Assembly (NCBI RefSeq): GCF_001625305.1
Contig: NW_017803909.1
Coordinates: forward strand, 809,605 to 873,604
DNA length: 64,000 nucleotides
Source: Branchiostoma belcheri
Lineage: Eukaryota; Chordata; Leptocardii; Amphioxiformes; Branchiostomatidae
Direction of reading: 5' to 3'
The notes under the pieces were generated by a model. The model was not told the origin of the DNA. It did no database searches and was given only the letters and a program-made list of their open reading frames with translations. Shown one piece after another: positions 12,901 through 25,587 of this stretch (its first letter is position 1; each line of letters begins with the position of its first letter). Position numbers and translations under genes: made by a program.

Positions 12901-15900
12901 TCCCACAGTACGGACACTTGAACGCTCTCTGTCCCATGGCACTCTTCAGCTGTGCTCTCTTTCCCAGGACCAGGGAGATCTCCTCCAGTGTCATGGAGGG
13001 GTGGTGTTTCTTGATGTGCACCTTGATTGCCCTGGAACGAACAAATGTGTACTCATTAGTTTCATATCAATGAACAAGAGAGGGATAATGACATTCTGAT
13101 ACCTATACAGATTTTCCTGAGGCACATAAATGTACACGCATATTGGAATCATCTGAACATGTATGGCCAGGCAGTGAAATTTTGTTAGATGGTCTGTGAA
13201 CTTTCTATCTTCTATCTATATAATGTATGTCAGTACTCATTTTAAATTTATATGTAGATATGATTTTTTGTAATCAAAAGACTCAAGTAGTGTCTCTGCC
13301 ACTATTTTTGCAAGAAATACAGTGTAGCACCAGTAATAAAAGATGTTCTGGTACCTTAAGAGACTAGAAAGGCCCAATACAGCCATCAACTTTAAGAACA
13401 GGTTTGACGTATAACAAGTAATAACATTAAGTCAAATCACTTTTCCCCCTCTATCGACAGAGATGGGTTTTTATGGAGTCTGACATCACAAAGGTTAAGC
13501 ACAACAAATATGGTGTGAAAGTCCAGACCTCTCCTTGGTGAAGGTTTCTGTACAGGCTGGACAGGTGTAGGAGTCTCTGAGGTTCTCCACAGGTACATGC
13601 TCCTTCTTGGTGTGGCGCCACAGGGTGTACTTGTTGTTAGTACTGAACTCACAGTGTTCACACTTCATCAGGACCTACAGTGATACAGATATCACACTCA
13701 TGATTTAATATACATGTCTTTAAAACTAAATACATTTGTAGAAATTATATCATCATGCCAAGGTTTGCTTTTAATGATAGCCACATGCTAGTTAGGTAGC
13801 CTTAGCTGTATGTTCAGACAAAGCAGTAGATAAATTAACGAATTTCTTCTGCAGTTACAAAATACATTTTATGACTGTGTAGACCAAAAGGTTTTTAAAA
13901 GAGGTAAAAAAAGAACACAACACTTAACCTTTGAAAGTAACATGTACCTGAAGTTTTTGTATCACTCAGACTGACACTGGTATAGCTACTTACCTTACTG
14001 TGTGAACCTTGTATGTGTCTCTTCAGCCCTTCTTTGGTAGCGGAGGCGTACGGACATTCGTTACACGCAAACGGGCGCTCTCCTGTGTGGATACGCTCAT
14101 GCTGGGCCAGAGTTTTGCTGTGGACGATAAGGCAATGCTGATCAAAATGTCCAGAAAGGGACAATTTCCTTCCTACAATCTTTATGTGACACTTGTAATG
14201 TGTAGTAATGTGGCATTACTTGAACCACTGAGAGAGTAATGTCATATAGCCTAAAAAGAGTAGAAGTGGAAGACTCACTCGTAGTAGAAGAAGCGCCCAC
14301 AATACCGACACTCCATATCTCCATACAGAACTTTCAGCTTGTTGTAGATGTCCAGATTCATGCTGCGGTACTCCAACTTTTCCATCAGCCTTTCGAAGAC
14401 TGTCTTGCCATCTTGCTCCTCTGGATCTTCAGTTGACTTTTCCTCTTCAGGTTTGCTTTCAGTGGAGTCTTTGCGTTAGACGAAACACAGAAATATAATT
14501 GGTAAATATATTTTCATTACGCATTCTTTCTTAGTCATGTCACACACGATGTCACAATTTTCATGACTAGGAAAACTTTTTATCAAATTCTAACTTTCTT
14601 ATCTCATTTGATTTTAATTTCAGGGCACAGGAGCAAAAAAAAAAGTAAAAAATCTCTATAGCTTAGGAAAGAACTTGTGCCAAAGTAATGGGTTTACAGT
14701 CATCTGACACAAACCATTGCATGTGCCACAAAGACATGTACAATACCTGCGCCAGGTTCTTCACTTTCTTTGTCAGTTTTTTTCTCTTGATCTTCCTCAG
14801 TATCCTTTTTATTGTCACTTCCTTGCTGTTCCTGTTCTGAGTTTTGCTGTCCTGGTGCCGACTCCTTCTGTTCCTGTGCTGTCTGTTGTTGCTGTTCCTG
14901 TGCCATCTGCATCTCCTGAGCCAGCAGCAGCTCCTCTGCCCCCTGATGTCCCTCCCCGTCCGGACCGTGGAGGGGCTGACCGTCTGGGGTCACCTCAATG
15001 GTCCGGTACCCGTCAAAGTCAAACGCCTTCACATCATTCCCAAACTCGAACAGAAACCTGCTGCCTTCCAAGCTCTTAGCAAACAGGACATCAAGAGTGG
15101 CCTCTTCTGTAACATGTTTCTGTAACAGGACATTGTTGGAAAAAAAGTGATGAAGATTCATCCTGCTGAAGGGAAGACTGATAACCATATTCCCTGTGAT
15201 GAACAATTGACAAAGCAACATCATGAAGAAACACTTTCAGAACCAAAGATATCAGACATGTTGAACCTTAAAAGCAAGAAATATGATGTTGAACTTTATT
15301 CTGGTGGCTGTATGTTCGTTATTGAAGCCCGCTTCCACAGAAATTCTTCTGGGAAAATCTAACAAATATTGTATGTTGCTATACAGCCATGTCATGATCA
15401 TACCATCCATAGTAAACCTAAAAATACTATGATGAATAGCACACTGGAACATACCTCCTGTATATGTGCAGTGAGAGGGATGGAGCTGAGGAACTGTTCC
15501 TGACACTCGCAGCAGTTATAGATGAACTTGTGTTTCCTGATGTGCAGGTCCAGGTTTGCCTGACGGTTGGTGGAGTACTCACACAGTCCACATGGGAATG
15601 GCTTCTGACCCTGGGTAACAACCATCGGGAGATCATCACTATACAACTTAGTGAATGGCAATGGTGTCATATTCTAGCAAGCAACATTGGCACAGACAAA
15701 CATTACACACAGAGATACACTATCACACATGCACTGACACACACACACACACACACACACATATGCACATGCACAGGCCCCTGTACACAGTCATGTACAC
15801 TCTTTTTCTCTCCTTCCTCTCATCGTAAGAGTAACACTAACCTGATGTAAAACTACATGTCTCTCCTTGTCCAAACGTGTTTTGAACTTGCGGTTGCAGA

Positions 15901-18505
15901 GATCACAGATGTAGATGAGATCTCGGACGCCATCTCGTGTCTGGAGCTTTAGCTTATCAAATATTTCCTGCAATGTGTAACAACCATACATCTTAGGGAA
16001 CTTCATCTATCCAATATAGACTGACGATTACAGATAAAACAGGCATGTTGGTAAACCTAAGCATGATGTGACTACAAAACTTGATGCTTGGGCATTCCAG
16101 CACACCCTTACTTTAATTCAACATTCCTTAGAGACTCAGAGATATTGAAAACTTGTCTAAGTAACAAAAGAATTGTAATGCTAGAATACATGTTACATGT
16201 ACTTCAAAGTGACTATCCAAACCCTGAAATGTACAAACCTTGGTGTCAGTGTTGGTCTCGGGGTCGTGTTTCTCCCTGAAGTGCTTGACCAGAGCCCTGA
16301 GGGTGGTGTAGGTACTGGAACACAACTCACAGGCGTGACGCTCACCCTTGTGTTTGGTAGCAATGTGGTCCTACACAGAGAATACATGGACAGAATTAAA
16401 CAATACATACATATGTTTCCATCTATCACCTGACATTGTCAACTCAATCCAACCCATTCCTAGGCTATCATACCTATAATATAATGTATTACCTGGTAGC
16501 AGCCATGTATTCCTTTCCTTTACATTTGTTCTGTTTCCAGCAATCAATCTACTCCTGCCTAAAACATTTTTGGAAGGAAAACCAGAACAAGAACAGAGTT
16601 AAGTTAACTAATGGACAACATAATCTTTAAATTGCTGTTTCTAGTCATTACATTATAATCATAGACACAGACTGTACAAAAAGAATGAGAGAAACCTTTA
16701 GATGCCCCTTGTTGATGGAGGTGTAGTCACACTGTTCACAGTAGAACCTCTCCCCAGTGTGTTTCCGCATGTGAGTCTTCAGGTTGGTCTTCACAGCGCA
16801 GGCATAGTCACATCGGTCACACTTAAACGGCTTCTCCTTGGTGTGCACCCGCAAGTGGTTCACAAGGCCATTGCGGAACTTAAACACCTATAATATCATT
16901 GGTCAAAAACATACATTCTTGTAAGTACTATAAATCATCAAAATCTTACATTGCAGTGTAAATGGAAAAAAGAGACCATAACATTAATTGATTTATGGTA
17001 GTTGTCCTACCTTGCTGCAGAACTCACAACTGAACACAGTCAGGGAGGACCTGCTGAACAGGTAGGGTGGTTTAAGTGCAGCTGTGGAGTTGAGGGACTG
17101 TTGGATGGTGTGAGTGATGCCCTCTGCCTGTACAACTGTCTGTACATCCTCTCCCACCATCTCAGCTATCTCTGCTCCTTCACCCTCCCCATCTGCTTGG
17201 TTTCCCGTTGTCGCAGTGGCTGATGCTCTTCCCTGAGTTGAACCCGTGGCTCCATAGTTGTGCTCTCTAGCTGCCTACATGTCAGTGGATAAAGGAATAA
17301 GTGAGTGCCACTTTTAACTTTAGTCAAACCATAAAGTCAAATACAAATTGATCAATGTATGTCAAAAGTAGATCTGTGATACTCTCAGGGGAGAATGACT
17401 GACGACAATGGCAGATGATCACTTGTGGCTCAAAACTTTTACTTTCTTCAACCTTCTAGAATGGGCCAAATCTATCAAAAGCACTTCAGAAATTAGTGAA
17501 TAATTACAAGTGCCTTTATATAGGTCAACAAGACAATAACACATATACACACACTTGTTTCAGTCTAGAAGATAGCCTAGAAGTACTTACAAGTTGTGAT
17601 ACTCCTGCTACCCTCTTTCTCTTCGCTCTCATCTCTTCCAGCTCAGCAGCTTTCATCTCATCTTCATCCCTGGTCTCCTCTGCCATGCACCGGTGCCGAC
17701 TGTACTGCCGTTCTCGTGCAAACATGCGGTTACACTTGTCACACACAAGTTTTCCGTCAGCAGACAATATCGCCTGCCTTTGCTTATCATGTGTCGTGCC
17801 TTTTTCCTCATCAAGGCGTAACTCTAAATTCTCATCTACAGGCTTCTTCCTGGGGCGCCCCCTTTTTTTCTTCGGTGGTATGACAATGGTAGAACTGCTC
17901 ATTGTTTTAACCTTGATGTCTGGTAGGCTGGAGAACACTGCTTCACCCGGCTGAGTGGATGTTTCCTTCTGTGGGGATGTTGGCATGTTGGAGAGCGGCA
18001 TCAGCTGAGAGATGAAGTTTTCTGTGTTCCCGTGTGGCACGCTGTCTGTGTGCTCGGTCTGGAGGTGTGAGCGTAGCTCCGCCTTGCTCAGAGCGAACAG
18101 GTTACACAGCTTGCAGGTCCAGATACAAGTGCTGCTCGTGGACTCAACAGGATCTGGAACAGGTAATGCTGTTGGAAGAAATTTGGACCATGTTCTGAGA
18201 AACATCAACAAAGGGTGTGTCATACATACATGCATTTATCACAAGAGTAAGAATCCTCCTTAGCAGGGGTACTAGTATAAGGAAATATTCTGTAAGTTTG
18301 TCGCACCTGGTTCTGCAGGTGGTTCCTCGATTGGACAGGTGGAGGCACCTGGATCAGGAGCAGCAGGTGTATCAGGGTCAGCATGACTTTTCTTGTGATC
18401 CAGGAAGTCAGTGATCTCCCCAAACTGCTGCAGACACAGACCACAGGTTAAGGTGTCCATGTTGGGTCTCCACTCCTGGTGACAATGTTCCTTATGGAAC
18501 TGAAT
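9901..18505 (-). CDS. C2H2 zinc-finger protein with about 20 fingers (first of two related genes)
   Basis: A probable nuclear DNA-binding transcription factor. I find 18 coding exons in phase: 18505-18307, 18153-17591, 17274-17011, 16887-16696, 16370-16239, 15967-15842, 15610-15455, 15119-14747, 14468-14279, 14117-13994, 13674-13529, 13031-12776, 12424-12266, 11705-11520, 11199-11066, 10942-10843, 10419-10289 and 10047-9901; about 1,195 residues. The order is an atypical first finger (CGLCLQQF...HKKSH), a second finger, an AT-hook-like KKRGRPRKKP, a CDKC...HRC finger, seven fingers, an acidic Gln/Glu-rich linker (exon 8), ten fingers (the last CPECDFVF...HLQKRH) and a finger-free tail ending LTQSTDTL. 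Several fingers are split by introns. The initiating exon was not found; M at about 18460 is the first in-frame ATG. Exon 15 counts one base short of phase, either my counting or a real frameshift. The layout recalls ZNF335-type proteins, but I cannot confirm orthology. Confidence 0.85.
15737..15760. repeat. (CA)n microsatellite
   Basis: About twelve uninterrupted AC units inside an intron of the first zinc-finger gene, next to exon 15967-15842. Confidence 0.9.
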
Positions 18506-20046
18506 CTGAAAGACACAATAAAAAATATGGCATAAATGAGAGGTAAAATAAATTAATGGCATGTCTGTATCTGCATCTGTATAGCAGGTATAACCCCCAG
18601 TCTGCATAACACACCAGCTTTGCAGACACATGATGCAGCGGCAGCTGGCTATATTACACCGACTGGTTATACCTATAAACCTTTATTACACCGGCTGGCT
18701 GGCTTACACTGAGCAACTTGTTGTACCTAAATCTTAACACTTTTTAGATCTTTAAATAAAAATAATACATGTAACAGGTTTATTGCTAATATTCTTACGC
18801 AGGAATGTTAATAACTTTATTTTGCAATATTTTACATTATCATTTAGTCAGCATGTGAACTTATAGTAAATAGAATTCATTATTTGACATGTTTAGCCTT
18901 ATGACTAATATTATCTCAAACTTGATTAGAACAACATTTGACAAAATTTGACTCTGAGTATGAAAGCTGTCTCATAACAAGTTTTGAAAATTGCGCCGAA
19001 TGTAGCCAAAATCATGCAGAAAATGTGATAACTTCACTCTCAAAAATTCGGCTTCTGCATGCTGCTGCAACAAAAAAATTATGCCGCCATTTTTATTCCC
19101 AGTTGGCCAGCCTTGTGAAACAATCAGACTACTGGTGCTAAATCATTTTTTGTTCAGTAAACCACCGCTGCTTTAATATAACATCTCCAACACAAATCTC
19201 GTACATCCAGCGGTACAAGGACACCAAATTTTGCGCTACTTTCACATTTGGAACGCCTGAACTACACGCACTAACCTCGACATTTGCCACCTCAAATTCA
19301 GCCCCGTCTTCACGCTACTTCCCTTATAAATTACCACACAAATCCGCTCATTTGGGACCCAAAATACCTACCTTCTTTTGTTGTGTATTTCACACAAACA
19401 CCAGGAGGTGAACTGCTACCGGAGAGTACCCAAAAGAATGGAGATTTCGGCCTTTTAGACAAATTCGAATCGATGGTTTTTGAGATAGAAATGGTTGGAG
19501 TTGTTTCCCTCCAAATGACGCATCGAGTTATCGTCCTTTCTCGTCCAGCGCATACTCTCGCGAGAGGTTGCTTTGCTAAGGAATAGTCTATTATTGTCTA
19601 AGGAGTGTATAAGGTTATTCATATTTTGAGCACAAAACTGCCAAAACATACCAATACTCATCAGATAATTTTACAGTGTATGAATAAATATTATGTTCAT
19701 GATATCCTAGTTGACTTTTTGTTTGCCTAATTTGGTTCGTCATTAGCTGTATTTTCAGTGCCTTTACACCCCCAGAGACAAAATTATTAGTTTCTTCCAC
19801 AAAGTTTAGGAAATGTTTAACTTTGCTCCCAGTCAAATGATCATCGGTGGTCAGCCAAAGGTCAATAACTGGTCAACCGGTCCTGACTCCTGAGCAGAGC
19901 AGAATAGCTGAGCTATCACGGTACAAACTTTTAAATCAAACATCAAATTGGTCCAGTACTACTTGCTATAATAGGAGGTTTATGGAAAAGGCTGAACTGG
20001 CTTAGTACAAGACCAGGCTACCAGAATAGGCTACCCTTTCTGTGCA
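18506..20046. other. 5' region of the first zinc-finger gene and intergenic DNA
   Basis: Should hold the 5' UTR, the missing first coding exon and the promoter of the minus-strand zinc-finger gene. No ATG-containing exon in the right phase was convincing: an ATGTCGAG followed by GTTAGT near 19280 is out of phase. The TCTCGCGAGA element at 19556-19565 is the best promoter landmark. Remaining sequence shows nothing I recognise. Confidence 0.4.
19556..19565. promoter_or_regulatory. TCTCGCGAGA promoter element
   Basis: A perfect palindromic TCTCGCGAGA inside the longer palindrome CTCTCGCGAGAG. In animals this motif marks CpG-rich promoters and is bound by BANP. It lies about 1 kb upstream of the first identified coding exon of the minus-strand zinc-finger gene, so it probably marks that gene's promoter (inference). 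The same element recurs at 35482-35491. Confidence 0.6.
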
Positions 20047-20349
20047 CACTGTAAGAAACAGGAGGAGCCAGTAAAAACCCCACTGGTCCCGGGCCGGGGT
20101 TCGAACCCACGACCCGGGACCACTGTTACACTACTCCCCCTTTTCTTTTCAAGATTCGTCCTCAAATCTTCCGAATTCGACATCCCGGGAGCGGCACTCT
20201 TTGCCAGAACTCCCAGGGCTGGTGTGAGGAACCACTGTAAGAAACAGGAGGAGCCAGTAAAAACCCCACTGGTCCCGGGCCGGGGTTCGAACCCACGACC
20301 AAACCCGGGCACCAGTCCACAGGCAGACACTCTAACCTCTCCGCTATTA
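20047..20349 (-). repeat. tRNA-derived SINE with a second partial copy
   Basis: On the minus strand, a box A-like TAGCGGAGAGGTTAGAG (20346-20330) is followed about 40 bases later by a box B GGGTTCGAACCCC (20294-20282), then a common body ending at about 20233. The segment from GTCGTGGGTTCGAACC to the end (CTGTTTCTTACAGTG) is repeated almost exactly at 20120-20047, so a second, 5'-truncated copy lies directly downstream. No intact tRNA cloverleaf is present, so it is a SINE head and not a tRNA gene. Confidence 0.75.
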
Positions 20350-20650
20350 AAAAGGTCTAGACCCGTTTGCCGGATCTGCTGGTAGCGCCTATAAGCCCCC
20401 CACTGTTACACTCACCTTTGGCCTACTGGGCAAGTGTCCTAGTAGAGTAGTAGCTATCAAGTTCATAATGATTTTTTGACATGAAAAATTATAGTTCACA
20501 CCCAGTATGCAGAGTGTACTGAGTGTATTAAATGTTACTATAATGCATTCAGTCCTGTTAACATGGTTGACGAGCTTTCAAGTTTCTTCTGTCTCTGGCT
20601 AACACTATTGTCTGCATCTGGTTGACAGGTTGCACCTCTGAACGTAAAAG

Positions 20651-22957
20651 ATGGCAGACATCTCTGGGAATGACAAGCCATTTGTTTTAGCATCATTAGC
20701 CGATGATGAGAAAGGCATCCCTTATTATGGAGTGGACATTTTAAAGAAGCACCTCAATGTAGTGTGGTTTGAGGATTTTCTCAAGAACAAGGAAAAGTAT
20801 TCCCAGCTCATCCAAGGTGTCATCCTATGGGTCACGGTATGTGTGATTATAATGTACTAGTAGGATAAATTTGCAAAAGGATTCCAATCATACAAACTGC
20901 TACAGAAAATCAGATTTTATTCTTTCTGTTTGGACACAATTAAAGCTTTGATACCATTCATGCTGAAAGCCATGCTAATACAGACTTCTGTGTTTGCATT
21001 TGAAGGCACCACATTTGGATGCTGCCTTGCTGGATGGACTGCCCAACTTGAAGGTGATCAGCAATGTTGGAGCAGGAGTAAACTTCCTGGACCTGGACAT
21101 GCTAGCTTCCCGAGGACTGAAGGTGTGCAACACTCCACGCATCCTCAACGAAACCACTGCAGACATGGGCATGACACTGCTGCTGGCATCTGCCAGGAGG
21201 CTGCTGGAAGGTAAGTAGATTAATTTACAAGCAGATTCTGTGGGGCAAGAGGACTTTGTCTATGTTGGCCACCTGTATCCATTATTGTCCTGTATCCATG
21301 CGGCCAAGAGATACAGGAGGCTAACGGATACAGGTGGCCAATATAGACTCCCCTTGCCCCACAGAATCTGCTTGGAGATAAATTTATCAAATGTGTGTGA
21401 AGAAAGTCTGAACACTTCAACATACAAAATGTGTGTGCCTATTGCATTGGTCTATGTTGAGATTTCCACACTAGTTAAGAGCAAGTGTGTGTGTGAGTTA
21501 GTGAGCAATCCTCTTGATTAAATTATCTTAAAGATATTCCTGGAGATCTAGAGTGGGCTTGGTCCAGCTACTCCTCCCAATATGATGATGATTCCCTTTT
21601 CTATGTTAACCCTCCTTCACTCCTTTACCCTCGATCCTTACATGAGAATGGAGTACATGTATTTCCTTTGTTTTTTTTCAGGGGACCAGATAGTGAGGAA
21701 TCCTATTAAGTGGCAGATCAACTTCTGTGGTCGACAGGTGTCAGGAGCCACCCTTGGGATTGTGGGTATGGGAGGTATTGGCTATGCCCTAGCCCAGAGA
21801 GCCCATGCCTTCAAGATGAACATATTCTACCACAATAGGAACAAAAGGTACTAGGTGTGAAGTATTCTTCTTCTAATATACATAAGTTACATATCATTGT
21901 AGAATGTCTCAAGCATCCCTCGATTTCTGTTTGCTTTTATAAGTTGGACATAAGATTTTTAAATTTTTTCTTGAGTACATTGACAGTCATGAATATATGG
22001 TTTATTGCACTGAATATGAGCTCCCAGTTTAGGGACTGTTTTCAGTATGAAGTGGATGAGTTGTTGAGCTGTTCCATTTCTTCAGACCACAGGCTGAAGA
22101 GGAAGCAGTGGGTGCCCAGTACTGTGCCACGCTGGAGGAGCTCTTGCCAAAGTGTGATTTTGTCATCATAGTGACTCCACTAACAGCTGAAACAAAAGGA
22201 ATGTTTGGCAAAAAGCAGTTTGAGCTGATGAAGCCATCTGCTACCATCATTAACATTGCAAGGGGTTGGTCAAGTTCTCTTCCTTGCCTTTGTCTAGTAG
22301 GTTTCAATGATTCAACAGGATTGTACTGTATAATCTTAGCTCAGAATACCTTAAAGTTTACATTGTTGGTAATTTCTGGGAATCTACATTATGAGTAACG
22401 TCTCCTGTTTTCTTTTATAAATATAATGTTTTCTCTGCCTTCTGTATAGATTTCCCCTTACATGGTTTTTCCTATGTATCAATGAAGGTTTAAAACAATA
22501 AGATACACCAAAAAAAGTTACTCAAACAACTGGGTATGGTTTTGGAAACATCCAGATGTCTCGAGTAGCATCCACTACTAGTGTCAGTGACAAAAGGTAC
22601 GTAGTGGATGTTACCTGAAATGTCTGTTTCCAAAACCATATCCAGTTGCTTGAGTAACTTGCGTGTTTTTTTTATTCAACCCTACCATGTTGTTGATATC
22701 TTCACACAGGTGGCATCATTGACACAGGTTCACTGTTGGAGGCACTGGAGAAGAAGACCATCGCTGCAGCAGCCCTGGACGTGACTGACCCAGAGCCCCT
22801 GCCTGAAGACCACCCCCTGCTCAAGCTGCAGAATGTGACCTTCACGGCACACCTGGGCAGTGCTACAGTAGAGACCAGGAGCAACATGATGGCACTGGCT
22901 GTACAGAACCTGCTGGATGCCCTCAGTGGCAAACCTCTGGTCAATCAAGTCATCTAA
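20651..22957 (+). CDS. D-2-hydroxyacid dehydrogenase, glyoxylate/hydroxypyruvate reductase-like
   Basis: Five exons in phase: 20651-20836, 21006-21210, 21682-21847, 22086-22264 and 22710-22957; 327 residues, the usual length of the GRHPR family (human GRHPR is 328). The family reduces 2-oxo acids such as glyoxylate and hydroxypyruvate with NAD(P)H, usually in cytosol, mitochondria or peroxisomes. The protein has the Rossmann nucleotide-binding GMGGIG (about residues 159-164), preceded by [11 protein letters not shown], the catalytic Arg in INIARG (about 244), Glu in [12 protein letters not shown] (about 273) and His in AHLGSAT (about 292). No obvious targeting peptide at the start and no C-terminal SKL (ends NQVI). 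The start [10 protein letters not shown] gives the expected N-terminal length. Exon 1 is taken to the strong donor ACG/GTATGT. The 3' UTR has AATAAA near 23542. The substrate among glyoxylate, hydroxypyruvate and 2-ketogluconate is not decided by the sequence. Confidence 0.9.
21229..21374. repeat. Intronic inverted-repeat element (MITE-like)
   Basis: The left end AAGCAGATTCTGTGGGGCAA is matched in reverse complement by the right end TTGCCCCACAGAATCTGCTT, and the pairing continues inward (GTTGGCCACCTGTATCC against GGATACAGGTGGCCAAT) around a short loop. It lies in intron 2 of the dehydrogenase gene. No coding capacity. Confidence 0.85.
22516..22659. repeat. Intronic inverted-repeat element, related to the copy at 60534-60591
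   Basis: The left arm AGTTACTCAAACAACTGGGT and the following TATGGTTTTGGAAAC pair with GTTTCCAAAACCATATCC and AGTTGCTTGAGTAACT on the right. The centre holds TAGCATCCACTA and its complement TAGTGGATGTTA. It lies in intron 4 of the dehydrogenase gene. The same arm sequence is found in an intron of PRPF4B, so it is a dispersed family. Confidence 0.85.
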
Positions 22958-25187
22958 GTGTGCCTTGTCAGCTGTTATGTTGGTTTATGATCTGTCATTG
23001 TCAAAAGATATTGTCATCAAAACTAGTCGAATGAGTTTGAATAGAATACCCCTTTGTTAATCCATTTCTCCTTTATTTCTTTGGCATTTTGCCACAAGTG
23101 ATATGGAGTAGTCTAGTGCAATATTCCTTAATTGCATGTGCATATATATATATATGAAATCATAATCAATAATAGAAAATTTTGGTGTTGCTGAATGGTA
23201 GAAGAAAACTCTCTCATATATTGTGGAAATATATTGTGAAAATCATGAGATTTTGATAATTCATGTTATCTTGAAATAGTGCTAAATGTACATGTGAAAT
23301 TCACTTACAAGGTCTATCATGACCCAAAAAGTTACAGGTAAATTATAATGGAAGCCAGCTGCAATAAAGTACTGGCAACAATGTATGAATATGGATTTTT
23401 TATTGTATCAAACATTTTACAGTATTTTGACAATCTTGTTTGTTCTGCACATGGGTGTATCCATACAGTGCAATAACTAAAGTACATTTGTACATGGATA
23501 TGCACGTGTAAAAGTTATTGACGTAACTGTCTGTGGCATAAAATAAACAGATACTGTCAAATTTGATTGAACATACATAGTACTTGATGTGGTTATTCTA
23601 CTGATAACATTAGCAACATATATAAAGCCAGAATACGAATGCAACAGAAATCCCTTACAACTGCTTTATAGTGGGATCATCTGAAACCAATGGGAAGGAT
23701 GCTGAAAAAGCGAACCTTGAAAAAAACCCTTTCACAAGACAGTTCTTAGGGTAGATGTCATACCAGCACTCTTAAGGTTTTTTGTATCCAACTGTTCTAG
23801 TCTTGTTACAGCCCTGCTGTAGTGATTTAACTGTCACTAACTGTATGGTAGTAGAACAGTATTACAGTTTGACAATCTTGCTTTATAGGCTTTTACTGCT
23901 ATCATTACTCCTTTGAAATAATCGATACCAAAAGCAATTACAATACCAGGGTAAGTACAGACTCATTTAAATTTTAAGAGTTATAATAATTAACTAAATC
24001 ATGCACAAGAACCATATTGGACTATGGATAGGAATGCCTACATATTCCTACTGTTGGACCTGGCCAATATCTCCTATCACAAACATTTGTGACAGTAGAG
24101 AACTCTAGATTAACAAAGTATCATGCAACTAGGCAATGGTGTAATACAATACATAACATGTTGCTTTGAAAGCATAACTCCACAAAACAGTCAAGACTTA
24201 AAGGCTTACACTAAAACTGCAAATGTCACTTGTGTTTCACAAGGCACTGGACTACTTCATTTGATATGGTTGAGGCACATATACAACACCAGTAAGGACT
24301 TAGTACACCATATGGTAGAACCTTATATGTTACAGATGCCATCATTTATCAATACCATGTGTCATGGAGTACTGCTGTTTTTGATGGACAGAGTACCTGC
24401 CATTTCTCGTGCATCTGTTCCATCTAAACAGTTAAGAATGACAGCCAGACTTTCCTATTTGTCTAGAGATGTTCCTATCAAATCCACAGACACTGGTGAC
24501 ACAATACCACACCTGTACTGCATATTCTCTTAGTCTCCCAGTATAGAGATTTTGTTAAATTGCTTGAAATGTACACATATGTAACATGCTACCTGAATGT
24601 TACCAGTACATTCAGTACATTTTTGCAGTCACTTTTTTTTCACGACAGAAATGTAATGGACTTGTTTGTCTATCCATATGCATAGTTCTAGTTTGCCATC
24701 CTTCTATAGTGTCACTATTACAAAATATCACTGTTTGTAGCCAAACTATAAATGAGTCATACTTTTGTACAAGTATTGCTGACAGCCAATATTTGGCAAA
24801 TGGAAACTACCAGTACACATATTCAGACTTTTTACCCACAGCCACATACACAGATGTCAGTCTTTTATGATGAAAATAAACCAACTACAGTATAACATCC
24901 ATAACAGGGAAATGAATAAATTCTATTATCAACTATTCTATTTTCTTAGTATGTAAAATTAAGTTTTTCTAAGAGACAGAAATTTACTAAAGTCTACATC
25001 ACTCTTGAGTCTTGACACTGACAGTATTCATACATCATTATTCAACACAGAAGTAATGTGGCTTACATAGTTACTGCCATTTATGAACTACACTCCTCTA
25101 TGCAACAATCCTTTGAATATTATTATTTCTTAAGCTGCAATCTAAAGCCTTTGACAAAAGTAACAAGTGGTCAGTAATTCCATAGAT
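22958..25187 (+). other. 3' UTR of the dehydrogenase gene and intergenic DNA
   Basis: AT-rich sequence downstream of the TAA at 22955-22957. It includes a canonical AATAAA at 23542-23547, which would give a 3' UTR of about 600 bases. From 23.6 to 25.19 kb I see only short frames with no exon signals. It ends at the left boundary of the retrotransposon. Confidence 0.5.
23542..23547 (+). terminator. Candidate polyadenylation signal of the dehydrogenase gene
   Basis: AATAAA about 585 bases after the stop codon, in an AT-rich context. Chosen because it is the first clear canonical hexamer I noticed downstream. Confidence 0.4.
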
Positions 25188-25190
25188 AAT

Positions 25191-25378
25191 TGAGGATTAG
25201 GCAAATTGTACTTACCATGAAGGATAATCCCAATTATACCTCACACGAACTATTTGGGTATATCGTTTACCTTATGCAGTATTTCCTATGCTTATCGCTA
25301 GGTGGCGCACGTGTACAAAGCTTTAATCGCAAAGCATCACGGGATATCATGACGTAATGACTATGTTCGCCGCCATTT
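25191..25378. repeat. Left inverted terminal repeat of the DIRS-like element
   Basis: From about 25233 inward (attatacctcacacgaac, then the tatttgggtatatcg block at 25251) to ccgccattt at 25378 this is the reverse complement of the right end (about 29996-30141). The outermost 42 bases (TGAGGATTAGGC onward) are not in the right repeat but are copied in the internal complementary region. The part outside 25251 differs slightly between ends (CACACGAAC against GCACACTCCC). Confidence 0.9.
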
Positions 25379-25467
25379 GACGACGTGCGAGAAAGAGTCT
25401 GTGCTGTTCACCATGGGTGGGCATTCTCAGCTACTTGGAAGCTGAAGAACAGCAAGGGTGGGAAGAT

Positions 25468-25587
25468 ATACCCAAATAGTTCGTGTGAGGTATAATTGGG
25501 ATTATCCTTCATGGTAAGTACAATTTGCCTAATCCTCAATTATACCTGCACACTCCCTATTTGGGTATATCGTTTACCTTATGCAGA
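25468..25587. repeat. Internal complementary region of the DIRS-like element
   Basis: The first part (25468-25538) is the exact reverse complement, by eye, of the outer left end at about 25191-25262. The second part (about 25536-25587) is the reverse complement of the outer right end at about 30093-30141. Joining complements of both termini in this way is the diagnostic DIRS feature that templates circle formation. Confidence 0.92.

Noticed and set aside
19268..19290. ATGTCGAG followed by GTTAGT as first exon of the first zinc-finger gene
   Set aside because: Splicing it to the exon at 18505 puts that exon in the wrong frame.
20282..20294. Perfect tRNA box B-like GGGTTCGAACCCC
   Set aside because: No closed acceptor stem or anticodon arm surrounds it; it belongs to a SINE and not to a tRNA gene. 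The same applies at 62713-62725.
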